Assembly: GCF_014192275.1 (NCBI RefSeq)
Contig: NZ_JACHXR010000001.1
Coordinates: 186,001-250,000, forward strand
Length of the DNA: 64,000 nucleotides
Direction of reading: 5' to 3'
DNA from: Halomonas stenophila
GTDB lineage: Bacteria > Pseudomonadota > Gammaproteobacteria > Pseudomonadales > Halomonadaceae
Both the position numbers and the translations under genes were made by a program. Position 1 is the stretch's first letter, and each line of letters begins with the position of its first letter. A model generated the notes under the pieces. That model made no database searches. It was not told the origin of the DNA and was given only the letters and a program-made list of their open reading frames with translations. Positions 28,647 through 36,759 of the stretch are shown here, one piece after another.

Positions 28647-31600
28647 ATGCTACAAGTCGCACACGAGGAGAGCCGTCAGGATCTGCTCAAGCAGCTCACG
28701 GAACGGCTGCAAAGCCGTCTGGACAAGGACAAGGCCGCGGCGGTCTACGCCTTCGCTCGGCTCTTCTACGCCAATGTGCCGCTGGAGGATCTCGCCGACC
28801 GACGGCTGGACGATCTCTATGGGGCGACCCTGTCGGTGTGGCACTTCATCCAGCAGTTCGAGCCCGATGCGCCCAAGGTGCGGGTCTTCAACCCGGACTT
28901 CGAGGAGCATGGCTGGCAGTCGACCCACACCTTCGTCGCCGTGCTCCACGAGGACATGCCGTTTTTGGTCGACTCGGTGCGGGTGGAACTCAACCGTCGT
29001 GGCATGACCGTGCATGCCATCCACAATGCCGTGCTGGCCGTGGAGCGCGACCAGGCGCATTGCCTCAAGGCCGTGGCGGGGACGAAGGACGCCGGGGCGC
29101 CCGCGGCACGGGAGTCGCTGATTGCCATCGAGGTGGATCGCCACTCCGACCCCGCCGAGCTGGAGGATATCGAGGCCAGCCTGCACGAAGTGCTGCGCGA
29201 CGTGCGCACCGCGGTCCGCGACTTCGAGCCCATGTGCGAGCAGGCGCGGGCGGCCATCGCCGAGCTCGAGGCAAGCCGGCCCGAGCAGGTCGACCCCGAG
29301 GACCATGCCGAGGCCATCGCCTTCCTGAACTGGCTGCTCGAGGACAACTTCACCTTCCTCGGCTATGACGAGTACGAGGTCCAGGAGGACGGCACTCGCC
29401 AGCGCCTCGACAAGGTGGCCGGCAGTGAGCTCGGCGTGTTCCGCCTCGACCAGCCCCGTTATCGCGAGCGGATCCGCACCGACATGGGGGTCGATGGCGA
29501 CCAGTTCGTGCTGGTGCCCCAGCTCTTGTCCTTCGCCAAGAGTGCCCACCACGCCCGGATCCACCGACCGACCTATCCCGACTACATCTCCGTCGACCGC
29601 TACGACGAGCACGGTAGCGTGATCGGTGAGCGGCGCTTCCTGGGCCTGTTCACCTCCACCGTCTACAACGACTCGCCGCGTCACGTGCCGATCCTGAGGC
29701 GCAAGCTCCAGTCGGTGATGGAGATCTCCGGCTTCAACCCGAAGGGGCACAACGGCAAGCAGTTGTTGCAGATCCTCGAGGTCTATCCCCGCGACGATCT
29801 CTTCCAGATCGACATCGACGAGCTGACCCAGACGGCGCTGGGCATCCTCGATATCCGCGAGCGTCGCCGGGTGCGGCTGTTCATCCGCGAGGACCGCTTC
29901 GGCAAGTTCTATTCCTGCCTGGTGTTCGTGCCCAGGGACGTGTTCTCCACCGAGCTGCGTTTGCGTCTCCAGGCGCTGCTGTGCGAGGAGCTCGACGCCA
30001 CCTTCGGCGACTTCAATACCTACCTGTCGGAGTCGGTGCTGGCGCGGATCCAGTTCATCCTGCGCTTCAATGACCAGCGCCCGGTGGACTACGACATCAA
30101 GCGCCTGGAAGACAAGCTGGTCAAGTTGGCCCGCAACTGGCGCGACGACCTGCTCAACGCCTCCATCGAGGGGTTCGGCGAGGAGCAGGCCAACCTGCTG
30201 ATGAGCCGCTTCCGCGATGCCTTCCCGGCCAGCTACCGCGATGACTTCAGCGCCCGCACTGCGGTCTATGACCTGCAGCATATCGGCGAGCTCGACGACG
30301 GCTTGCCCCTGGCGCTGTCGCTGTACCGGCTGATCGAGGAGGAGGGCAGCGGGGTCAACCTCAAGCTCTTCCATGCCGACGCGCCGATTCCGCTCTCCGA
30401 CGTGCTGCCGATGATGGAGAACCTCGGGCTGCGGGTGCTCGGCGAGCGGCCCTACGGGGTCCAGGCCACCGATGGCTCCTACTGGATCCATGACTTCACC
30501 CTGGAGCACCATACCAGCGTCGAGGTGAACCTCCAGGAGATGCGCGAGCCGTTCATCGACGCCTTCCAGCGCATCTGGACCAGAGAGGCCGACAACGATG
30601 CCTTCAACCGACTGATCATCGGCGCCAACCTGGACTGGCGGGAAGTGGCGATGCTGCGGACCTATGCCCGCTACCTCAAGCAGATCCGCTTCGGCATGTC
30701 TCAGGACTACATCGCCACCACCCTGGTCAATCATCCCGAGATCACCCGGGAGCTGGTGACCCTGTTCGAGCTGCGCTTCGATCCCGCCGACCGCCCCGAG
30801 CCCAGCGAGATCACCGAGTGCGAGGCGCGCATCCTGGCGCTGCTGGACGAGGTCCCGAGCCTCAACGACGATCAACTGCTGCGCCGCTACATGGAGCTGA
30901 TCCAGGCGACGCTGCGCACCAACTACTACCAGAAGGCCGACGACGGGCGCTTCAAGGACTACATCGCCATCAAGATGGAGCCCTCGCGGGTCTCCGGCAT
31001 GCCCAAGCCGCGTCCCGCCTACGAGATTTTCGTCTGCTCGCCGCGGGTGGAGGGCGTGCACCTGCGGGGTGGCAAGGTGGCCCGCGGGGGGCTGCGCTGG
31101 TCGGACCGTCAAGAGGACTTCCGTACCGAGGTGCTCGGCCTGGTCAAGGCCCAGCAGGTCAAGAACGCGGTGATCGTGCCGGTGGGTGCCAAGGGCGGCT
31201 TCGTCTGCAAGCGCCTGCCGGAGGGGGGCGGTCGCGATGCCCTGCAGCTGGAGGGCATCGCCTGCTACAAGACCTTCATCCGCGCCCTGCTCGATGTCAC
31301 CGACAACCTCGAGGGGGGCGAGGTGGTGCCGCCCCGCGACGTGGTCCGCCACGACGACAACGACATCTACCTGGTCGTGGCCGCGGACAAGGGCACCGCG
31401 ACCTTCTCCGACATCGCCAACGAGATCTCCGCCGAGTACGGCCACTGGCTCGGCGACGCCTTCGCCTCCGGCGGGGCCAACGGCTATGACCACAAGAAGA
31501 TGGGCATCACTGCCAAGGGCGCCTGGGAGTCGGTCAAGCGCCACTTCCGCGGCCTCGGCGTCAACACCCAGCAGGACGAGTTCAGCGTGCTGGGCATCGG

Positions 31601-33488
31601 CGACATGGCCGGCGACGTCTTCGGCAACGGCATGCTGCTCTCCGACCGGATCCGCCTGGTGGGGGCCTTCAACCACCTGCACATCTTCGTCGACCCCATC
31701 CCGGACGCCGCCGCCAGCTTCGCCGAGCGCCAGCGCCTGTTCGCGATGCCGCGTTCCAGTTGGGAGGACTACGACACCTCGCTGATCTCCGAGGGCGGCG
31801 GCGTCTTCCCGCGCAGCGCCAAGTCGATCCGCATCACGCCGCAGATGAAGCAGGTCTTCGGCATCCGCGAGGACAGGCTCTCGCCCAACGAGCTGATTCG
31901 CGCCATGCTGGTTTCCCGGGTCGACCTGATCTGGAACGGCGGGATCGGCACCTACGTCAAGAGCAGCGAGGAGACCGATACCCAGGTCGGCGACAAGGCC
32001 AATGATGCCCTGCGCATCGACGGGCGGAACCTCAACTGCCGCGTGGTCGGCGAGGGCGGCAACCTCGGCCTGACCCAGCGTGGCCGGATGGAGGCCGCCG
32101 CCAAGGGCGTGCGCGTCAACACCGACTTCATCGACAATGCCGGTGGCGTCAACTGCTCCGACCACGAGGTCAACATCAAGATCCTCATCGACGAGGTGGT
32201 CGCCCGGGGGGACATGACCGACAAGCAGCGCAACCAGCTGCTCGCCGAGATGACCGAGGAGGTCTCCGACCTGGTGCTGCGGGACAACTATCGCCAGACC
32301 CAGGCCCTGGACCTCGCCGAGCTGCTCTCCCAGCAGGGCATCGGCCCCTTCCGCCGCTTCATCAGCGAGCTGGAGGCCGCCGGCCAGATCGACCGCGAAC
32401 TGGAGTTCCTGCCCAGCGACGAGGAGCTGCTGGAGCGGACCCATCACCACCAGGGCATGACCCTGCCGGAACTCGCGGTGCTGATCTCCTATGCCAAGAG
32501 CGTGCTCAAGGGGGACCTGATCGTCTCCGACGTGCCGGATGACCCGACCATCATCCGTTACGTGGAGCGTGTCTTCCCCGCGGTGCTGGTGGAGCGCTAC
32601 CGCGACGAGATGTACGGGCACCGCCTGAAGCGCGAGATCGTGGCGACCCAGGTGGCCAACGACATGATCGACCACATGGGGGTGGTCTTCGTGCGCCGCC
32701 TGATCGACTCCACCGGCGCCGGCCGGGCGGACATCGCGCGGGCCTATGTCATCGCCCGGGACAGCTTCCAGCTGGCGCGTACCTGGGAGCAGGTCGAGGC
32801 GCTGGACAACCAGGTACCGAGCCAAGTGCAGTACTCGATGATGCTCGACCTGATGCGCATGCTGCGCCGCTCCACCCGCTGGTTCCTGCGTCAGCGCAGC
32901 GGCATGACCACCCGGGACGCCATCGACTACTTCGCCCCGCGCCTGGCTCAGCTGCAGGAGAACATCGGCAAGCGCCTGCGCGGCGAGGAGCATACCCAGT
33001 GGCAGCAGCGCCGCGTCGAGCTGGTCGAGGCCGGCGTGCCCGAGGCCCTGGCCAGCACCGTGGCCGCGGCCAACAGCCTCTATGCGGCCCTGGGCATCAT
33101 CCACACCGCCCGGCAGACCGGCGACAAGCCTCAGCGGGTCGCCGAGATCTTCTACGAGGTCGGCGCGCGTCTCGAGCTGCCGTGGCTCCTGCAGCAGGTC
33201 ACCCGCCTCGATGTCGCGGACAGTTGGCAGGCCAAGGCCCGGGAGACCTTCCGTGACGACATCGAGCGCCAGCAGCTGGCGCTGACGGCCAGCGTGCTCG
33301 GCATGGAGGAGGGGCCTCGCGAGACCGCCGAGCGCGTCGAGCGCTGGCTGTCGCTCCATGAGGGCATGCATCAGCGCTGGTGCCGCCTGATCGACGAGGT
33401 GGGCGGCGGCAGCCAGGGCGGCTTCCCGCTGTTTGCCGTCGCGGTCCGCGAACTGGTGGACCTGGCCGAGAGCAAAAGCGAGGCATAG
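28647..33488 (+). CDS. gdhB: NAD-specific glutamate dehydrogenase, 180-kDa type
   Basis: 1613 residues, the size of the large bacterial NAD-GDH (Bac_GDH) first described in Streptomyces and Pseudomonas. The N-terminal ~700 residues are the regulatory ACT-like domains. The catalytic dehydrogenase region follows (GGLRWSDRQEDFRTEVLGL, then VKNAVIVPVGAKGGFVCK, about residues 810-860, then GDMAGDVFGNGML). It deaminates glutamate to 2-oxoglutarate, a catabolic role. The start MLQVAHEESRQDLLKQL matches the family. Alone in its operon; a 16-bp hairpin ends it. A very long minus-strand ORF over it is only its shadow. Confidence 0.95.
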   Translation: MLQVAHEESRQDLLKQLTERLQSRLDKDKAAAVYAFARLFYANVPLEDLADRRLDDLYGATLSVWHFIQQFEPDAPKVRVFNPDFEEHGWQSTHTFVAVLHEDMPFLVDSVRVELNRRGMTVHAIHNAVLAVERDQAHCLKAVAGTKDAGAPAARESLIAIEVDRHSDPAELEDIEASLHEVLRDVRTAVRDFEPMCEQARAAIAELEASRPEQVDPEDHAEAIAFLNWLLEDNFTFLGYDEYEVQEDGTRQRLDKVAGSELGVFRLDQPRYRERIRTDMGVDGDQFVLVPQLLSFAKSAHHARIHRPTYPDYISVDRYDEHGSVIGERRFLGLFTSTVYNDSPRHVPILRRKLQSVMEISGFNPKGHNGKQLLQILEVYPRDDLFQIDIDELTQTALGILDIRERRRVRLFIREDRFGKFYSCLVFVPRDVFSTELRLRLQALLCEELDATFGDFNTYLSESVLARIQFILRFNDQRPVDYDIKRLEDKLVKLARNWRDDLLNASIEGFGEEQANLLMSRFRDAFPASYRDDFSARTAVYDLQHIGELDDGLPLALSLYRLIEEEGSGVNLKLFHADAPIPLSDVLPMMENLGLRVLGERPYGVQATDGSYWIHDFTLEHHTSVEVNLQEMREPFIDAFQRIWTREADNDAFNRLIIGANLDWREVAMLRTYARYLKQIRFGMSQDYIATTLVNHPEITRELVTLFELRFDPADRPEPSEITECEARILALLDEVPSLNDDQLLRRYMELIQATLRTNYYQKADDGRFKDYIAIKMEPSRVSGMPKPRPAYEIFVCSPRVEGVHLRGGKVARGGLRWSDRQEDFRTEVLGLVKAQQVKNAVIVPVGAKGGFVCKRLPEGGGRDALQLEGIACYKTFIRALLDVTDNLEGGEVVPPRDVVRHDDNDIYLVVAADKGTATFSDIANEISAEYGHWLGDAFASGGANGYDHKKMGITAKGAWESVKRHFRGLGVNTQQDEFSVLGIGDMAGDVFGNGMLLSDRIRLVGAFNHLHIFVDPIPDAAASFAERQRLFAMPRSSWEDYDTSLISEGGGVFPRSAKSIRITPQMKQVFGIREDRLSPNELIRAMLVSRVDLIWNGGIGTYVKSSEETDTQVGDKANDALRIDGRNLNCRVVGEGGNLGLTQRGRMEAAAKGVRVNTDFIDNAGGVNCSDHEVNIKILIDEVVARGDMTDKQRNQLLAEMTEEVSDLVLRDNYRQTQALDLAELLSQQGIGPFRRFISELEAAGQIDRELEFLPSDEELLERTHHHQGMTLPELAVLISYAKSVLKGDLIVSDVPDDPTIIRYVERVFPAVLVERYRDEMYGHRLKREIVATQVANDMIDHMGVVFVRRLIDSTGAGRADIARAYVIARDSFQLARTWEQVEALDNQVPSQVQYSMMLDLMRMLRRSTRWFLRQRSGMTTRDAIDYFAPRLAQLQENIGKRLRGEEHTQWQQRRVELVEAGVPEALASTVAAANSLYAALGIIHTARQTGDKPQRVAEIFYEVGARLELPWLLQQVTRLDVADSWQAKARETFRDDIERQQLALTASVLGMEEGPRETAERVERWLSLHEGMHQRWCRLIDEVGGGSQGGFPLFAVAVRELVDLAESKSEA

Positions 33489-33530
33489 TCCGGTCCGGCC
33501 TCCCCGAGTCCCGCTTGGTGCGGGGCCTGA

Positions 33531-33566
33531 AACGCGACCCCCCGCCATCTGGCGGGGGGTCGCGTT
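33531..33566. terminator. Terminator between gdhB and mgtE
   Basis: AACGCGACCCCCCGCC with its complement around a 4-nt loop (16-bp stem) ending in TTCG. The two genes converge on it. Confidence 0.75.
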
Positions 33567-33590
33567 CGTGGCCGGTAGGGCGGGGACGGG

Positions 33591-34943
33591 TTACAGCAGG
33601 AAGAGCGTGGCCAGGCCCAGGAAGGACATGAAGCCCACCACGTCGGTGACCGTGGTCAGCACCACCGAGCCCGACAGGGCCGGGTCGATGCCCACCCGCT
33701 TTAGCAGCAGCGGGATGACGATGCCGGCCACGCCGGCGGCGAGCATGTTGATCACCAGGGCCGCGGCGATGATCACGCCGATGCCGAGGCTGCCGAACCA
33801 GAGCACCGCCAGGACGGCCACCACCAGGGCCCACAGCAGGCCATTCAGGGCGGCGATGCCGACTTCCTTGCGCAGCAGCCAGTTGCTGTTGGTGCGACTG
33901 ATCTGACCCAGCGCCAGGCCGCGGATGGCCAGGGTCAGCGTCTGGCTGCCGGCGATGCCCCCCATGCTGGCGACGATCGGCATCAGCACCGCCAGGGCCA
34001 CCAACTGGTCGAGGGCATCCTCGAAGCGCCCGATCACCCAGGCGGCCAGGAAGGCAGTGAGCAGGTTAATGCCGAGCCACACTGCCCGGCGCTTGGCGCT
34101 GGGCAGAACCGGGGCGAAGAGATCCTCCTCCTCGTCGAGGCCCGCCATGTTCATTAGTGCCTGCTCGGAGTGCTCGCGAATCACGTCGACGATGTCATCG
34201 ATGACGATGCGGCCGAGCAGCAGACCCTGGTCGTCGACCACCGGTGCCGAGACCAGGTCGTGGGTCTGGAAGAGAGTGGCCACGTCCCGTGACTTCATGG
34301 CCACCTGGATGCTGTCCACCTCCGGGTCCATCAGGTCGGCCACCGCCTGCTCGGGGTCGTTGGCCACCAGCCTCGCCAGCGACAGCACGCCCATGAACAG
34401 GCCGTTGCGGTCGACCACCATCAGCGAGTGGGTGTTGTCCGGGACGGCCTCCCTCCAGCGCAGGAAACGCTGTACCGTCTCCAGGCTGACGTCGGCCCGC
34501 ACGGCGATGGTGTCGGTGCGCATCAGGCGCCCGGCCGAGTCCTCCTCGAAGGCCAGGGTCTCCTGCAGGCGGGTGCGCTGCAGCTCGTCCATGGAGCGCA
34601 GCATGTCCTCGGCGACCAGCTGGGGCAGGTCCTCGAAGATCTCGGCGAGGTCGGTGGTGTCGAGGCCCGAGGTGGCCGCGACGATCTCGGCATGGTCCAT
34701 GTCGTCGATGAGGGTGCTGCGGACCTCGTCATGGACATGCAGCAGCACCTCGCCGTCGACTTCCTGGGGGACGCGCTCCCAGAGCCGGATCCGCTCGTTG
34801 GGCGGCAGCGACTCCAGCAGCAGGGCGACTTCCGCGGGTTCCAGGTCGGCGATGACATCGTCGACCTTCTCCAGGTGCTCTTGTTCGAGGGCCAGGTGAA
34901 TGCGCGACAGGCGGTGTTCCAGCGTCTCGGTCGTCTCGGTCAT
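33591..34943 (-). CDS. mgtE: Magnesium transporter MgtE
   Basis: 450 residues: an N-terminal MgtE superhelical domain (1-130), two CBS domains (about 135-255, with MRTDTIAVRADV and VSAPVVDDQGLLLGRIVIDD), a connecting helix and five membrane helices with the pore-region ASMGGIAGSQTLTLAIRGLALG and SGSVVLTTVTDVVGF. The family conducts Mg2+ under control of cytosolic Mg2+ binding. The start MTETTETLEHRL (34943) is preferred over the ATG eight codons upstream. Confidence 0.93.
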   Translation of the reverse strand: MTETTETLEHRLSRIHLALEQEHLEKVDDVIADLEPAEVALLLESLPPNERIRLWERVPQEVDGEVLLHVHDEVRSTLIDDMDHAEIVAATSGLDTTDLAEIFEDLPQLVAEDMLRSMDELQRTRLQETLAFEEDSAGRLMRTDTIAVRADVSLETVQRFLRWREAVPDNTHSLMVVDRNGLFMGVLSLARLVANDPEQAVADLMDPEVDSIQVAMKSRDVATLFQTHDLVSAPVVDDQGLLLGRIVIDDIVDVIREHSEQALMNMAGLDEEEDLFAPVLPSAKRRAVWLGINLLTAFLAAWVIGRFEDALDQLVALAVLMPIVASMGGIAGSQTLTLAIRGLALGQISRTNSNWLLRKEVGIAALNGLLWALVVAVLAVLWFGSLGIGVIIAAALVINMLAAGVAGIVIPLLLKRVGIDPALSGSVVLTTVTDVVGFMSFLGLATLFLL

Positions 34944-35046
34944 GTCGTCTCCCTGGCAGCGCGCCATTGAGGCCGCCTGTCAGCCTCGATGTGTCCTATG
35001 TTGGACTCCTGTTCCGTGCGTCAGTAGACCATAAAAGGAGCGTCAC

Positions 35047-35094
35047 ATGGCAGGTGCCGGCGAGGGCTATCACGAGAGCCGGTCGAGGAGCTGA
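35047..35094 (+). CDS. Candidate 15-residue microprotein or leader peptide
   Basis: ATAAAAGGAG sits 6 bp before an ATG that opens a 15-codon frame (MAGAGEGYHESRSRS). Its TGA stop is the first base pairs of a 13-bp hairpin at 35093-35122. The arrangement ribosome-binding site, short frame, hairpin is that of a tiny gene or a leader peptide ahead of pyrD (start 35196). No homologue is known to me. Confidence 0.4.
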   Translation: MAGAGEGYHESRSRS

Positions 35095-35122
35095 CGAACC
35101 CCGCCCTTCGGCGGGGTTCGTC
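35093..35122. terminator. Hairpin upstream of pyrD
   Basis: GACGAACCCCGCC-CTTC-GGCGGGGTTCGTC: perfect 13-bp stem with a CTTC tetraloop. It lacks a T-run, so it may be an attenuator or RNA-stabilising hairpin as well as a terminator. Confidence 0.6.
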
Positions 35123-35195
35123 GTGAAGGGGCGGCTGCGCTATACTCGCGCCCCGATTTCGGCCCGCGTGGTCCCGCCGCCCGTCAGGAGATGTC

Positions 35196-36209
35196 ATGTA
35201 TTCGCTTGCCCGCTCGCTGCTGTTCCGCCTCGACGCCGAGAAGGCCCATTCGGTCGCGCTCTCGGCGCTGGATCTGGCCGAACGCCTCGGGCTGTCGGGG
35301 CGGCTCGCCGGGGGGCGGGTCGAGGACCCGGTGGAACTGATGGGCCTGCGCTTCCCCAATCGGGTCGGCCTGGCCGCGGGGCTCGACAAGAACGCCGATC
35401 ACCTGGATGCCCTGGGGGCGTTGGGTTTCGGCTTCGTCGAGGTGGGCACCGTGACGCCCAGGCCCCAGGACGGCAACCCTCGGCCGAGGCTGTTCCGCCT
35501 GTCCGAGGCCGGGGCCATCATCAACCGCATGGGCTTCAACAACGCCGGCGTCGACCATCTGGTCGAGCGGGTCCGGCGTTCCCGGTATGACGGCGTGATC
35601 GGCATCAATATCGGCAAGAATCTGACCACGCCGGTGGAGCGCGCGGTGGACGACTACCTCCTCTGCCTGCGCAAGGTGCATGCCCATGCCCACTACATCA
35701 CGGTGAACATCTCCTCGCCGAATACCCCGGGACTGCGCAACCTGCAGTTCGGCGAGCACCTGGACCAACTGCTGGGGGCCCTGCGCGAGGAGGCGAGTCG
35801 GCTGGATCGTGAAGGCGGCCGGCGGGTGCCCCTGGCGGTGAAGATCGCCCCCGACATGGACGCCGAGGAAGTGCGCCTGGTCGCGGCGAGCCTCGAGGCC
35901 AACGGCATCGATGCGGTGATCGCCACCAACACCACCATCTCCCGGGAGGCGGTGGCGGGCCTGCCCGGAGCCGACGAGGAGGGCGGTCTCTCGGGGCGGC
36001 CGGTGTTCGAGCTCTCCAACAGGGTGATCCGCGAGTTGCGTCGTCACCTGCCTTCCATGCCGGTCATCGGGGTGGGCGGCATCGACAGCGGCCAGGCGGC
36101 GCTGGCCAAGGTCGAGGCCGGGGCCGACCTGGTGCAGCTCTATTCCGGTTTCATCTATCGGGGGCCGGCGCTGGTGGGGGAGTGCGCCCGGGCGCTGCAG
36201 CGGGGCTGA
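35196..36209 (+). CDS. pyrD: Dihydroorotate dehydrogenase (quinone), class 2
   Basis: 337 residues. The N-terminal helices ([20 protein letters not shown]) mark the membrane-associated class 2 enzyme. The FMN barrel shows [42 protein letters not shown] and VGVGGIDSG. It oxidises dihydroorotate to orotate in pyrimidine synthesis with quinone as acceptor. CAGGAG lies before the ATG; TATACT at 35140-35145 is a likely -10 box. Confidence 0.95.
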   Translation: MYSLARSLLFRLDAEKAHSVALSALDLAERLGLSGRLAGGRVEDPVELMGLRFPNRVGLAAGLDKNADHLDALGALGFGFVEVGTVTPRPQDGNPRPRLFRLSEAGAIINRMGFNNAGVDHLVERVRRSRYDGVIGINIGKNLTTPVERAVDDYLLCLRKVHAHAHYITVNISSPNTPGLRNLQFGEHLDQLLGALREEASRLDREGGRRVPLAVKIAPDMDAEEVRLVAASLEANGIDAVIATNTTISREAVAGLPGADEEGGLSGRPVFELSNRVIRELRRHLPSMPVIGVGGIDSGQAALAKVEAGADLVQLYSGFIYRGPALVGECARALQRG

Positions 36210-36215
36210 GAGGCA

Positions 36216-36245
36216 CTAAAAAGCCCATGGCCTGGCCATGGGCTT
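36216..36245. terminator. Bidirectional terminator between pyrD and rmf
   Basis: AAGCCCATGGCC/GGCCATGGGCTT stem. The run of five T residues is on the minus-strand (rmf) side. Confidence 0.8.
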
Positions 36246-36290
36246 GAGGGTTCGTCCTGTCGACGAGGTGCGATCCACCCGGACTCGGGG

Positions 36291-36497
36291 TCACATCACC
36301 ATGGGGTTCTTGTGAATACCGGAGACGCCCGTCATGCCGGACCATTGATCTCCACGACCTTCACGCCAACCGCTCATCCAGTACTCGCGTAGATTGATAT
36401 CTTGACTCGGACAGTCATCACGGGAACGACCTGAGAGACCCGCCTTGTACCCATGAACATAGGCACGCTGGAAGCGATCACGTTTCTGTCGTTTCAT
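36291..36497 (-). CDS. rmf: Ribosome modulation factor
   Basis: 68 residues, starting MKRQKRDRFQRAYVHGYKAG and continuing with the conserved SGRSRDDCP and REYWMSGWREGR. RMF dimerises 70S ribosomes into inactive 100S particles in stationary phase and stress. It is longer at the C-terminus than the 55-residue E. coli protein, as in pseudomonads. AGAGGTAG precedes the ATG at 36497. Placed between pyrD and rlmKL as in E. coli. Confidence 0.93.
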   Translation of the reverse strand: MKRQKRDRFQRAYVHGYKAGLSGRSRDDCPSQDINLREYWMSGWREGRGDQWSGMTGVSGIHKNPMVM

Positions 36498-36581
36498 TGG
36501 ACTACCTCTTGCTAAGGTACCGATTGAATTCGACGCACACACAGAGGAACGTCGAACCCGTGTTGTCGGGTCCCGTAAGGC

Positions 36582-36644
36582 GGCGTAAGACGCCGCCAGT
36601 GAGAAAGACCCATTGACAGGAACGCATGCGTTGTCAGGTAGCTA
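36582..36644. promoter_or_regulatory. Palindromes and possible promoter between rmf and rlmKL
   Basis: A hairpin GGCGGCGT-AAG-ACGCCGCC lies at 36582-36600. To its right is TTGACA (36613-36618), a perfect 12-bp palindrome AACGCATGCGTT (36621-36632) inside a TGACA...GTCA frame, and TAGCTA (36639-36644), giving a 20-bp spacer between the two hexamers. A palindrome inside an over-long spacer is typical of MerR-type promoters, but no MerR gene is nearby. Tentative. Confidence 0.4.
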
Positions 36645-36759
36645 CCACCTCATAGATAGCGCAACCCGGTCACCGCTGTCGACAGCTGATTTGTAACAAG
36701 ACGTACACCCGGTCGTCACGATAACGAGGCGGGCCAGAGGCCACGCCGATGGACATCCC

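Noticed and set aside
28650-33548. Minus-strand ORF of 1632 codons opposite the NAD-glutamate dehydrogenase gene
   Set aside because: It is the antisense shadow of a high-GC gene. Its translation is rich in repeated His/Leu/Gly/Gln with no domain, and the plus-strand protein is unmistakable.
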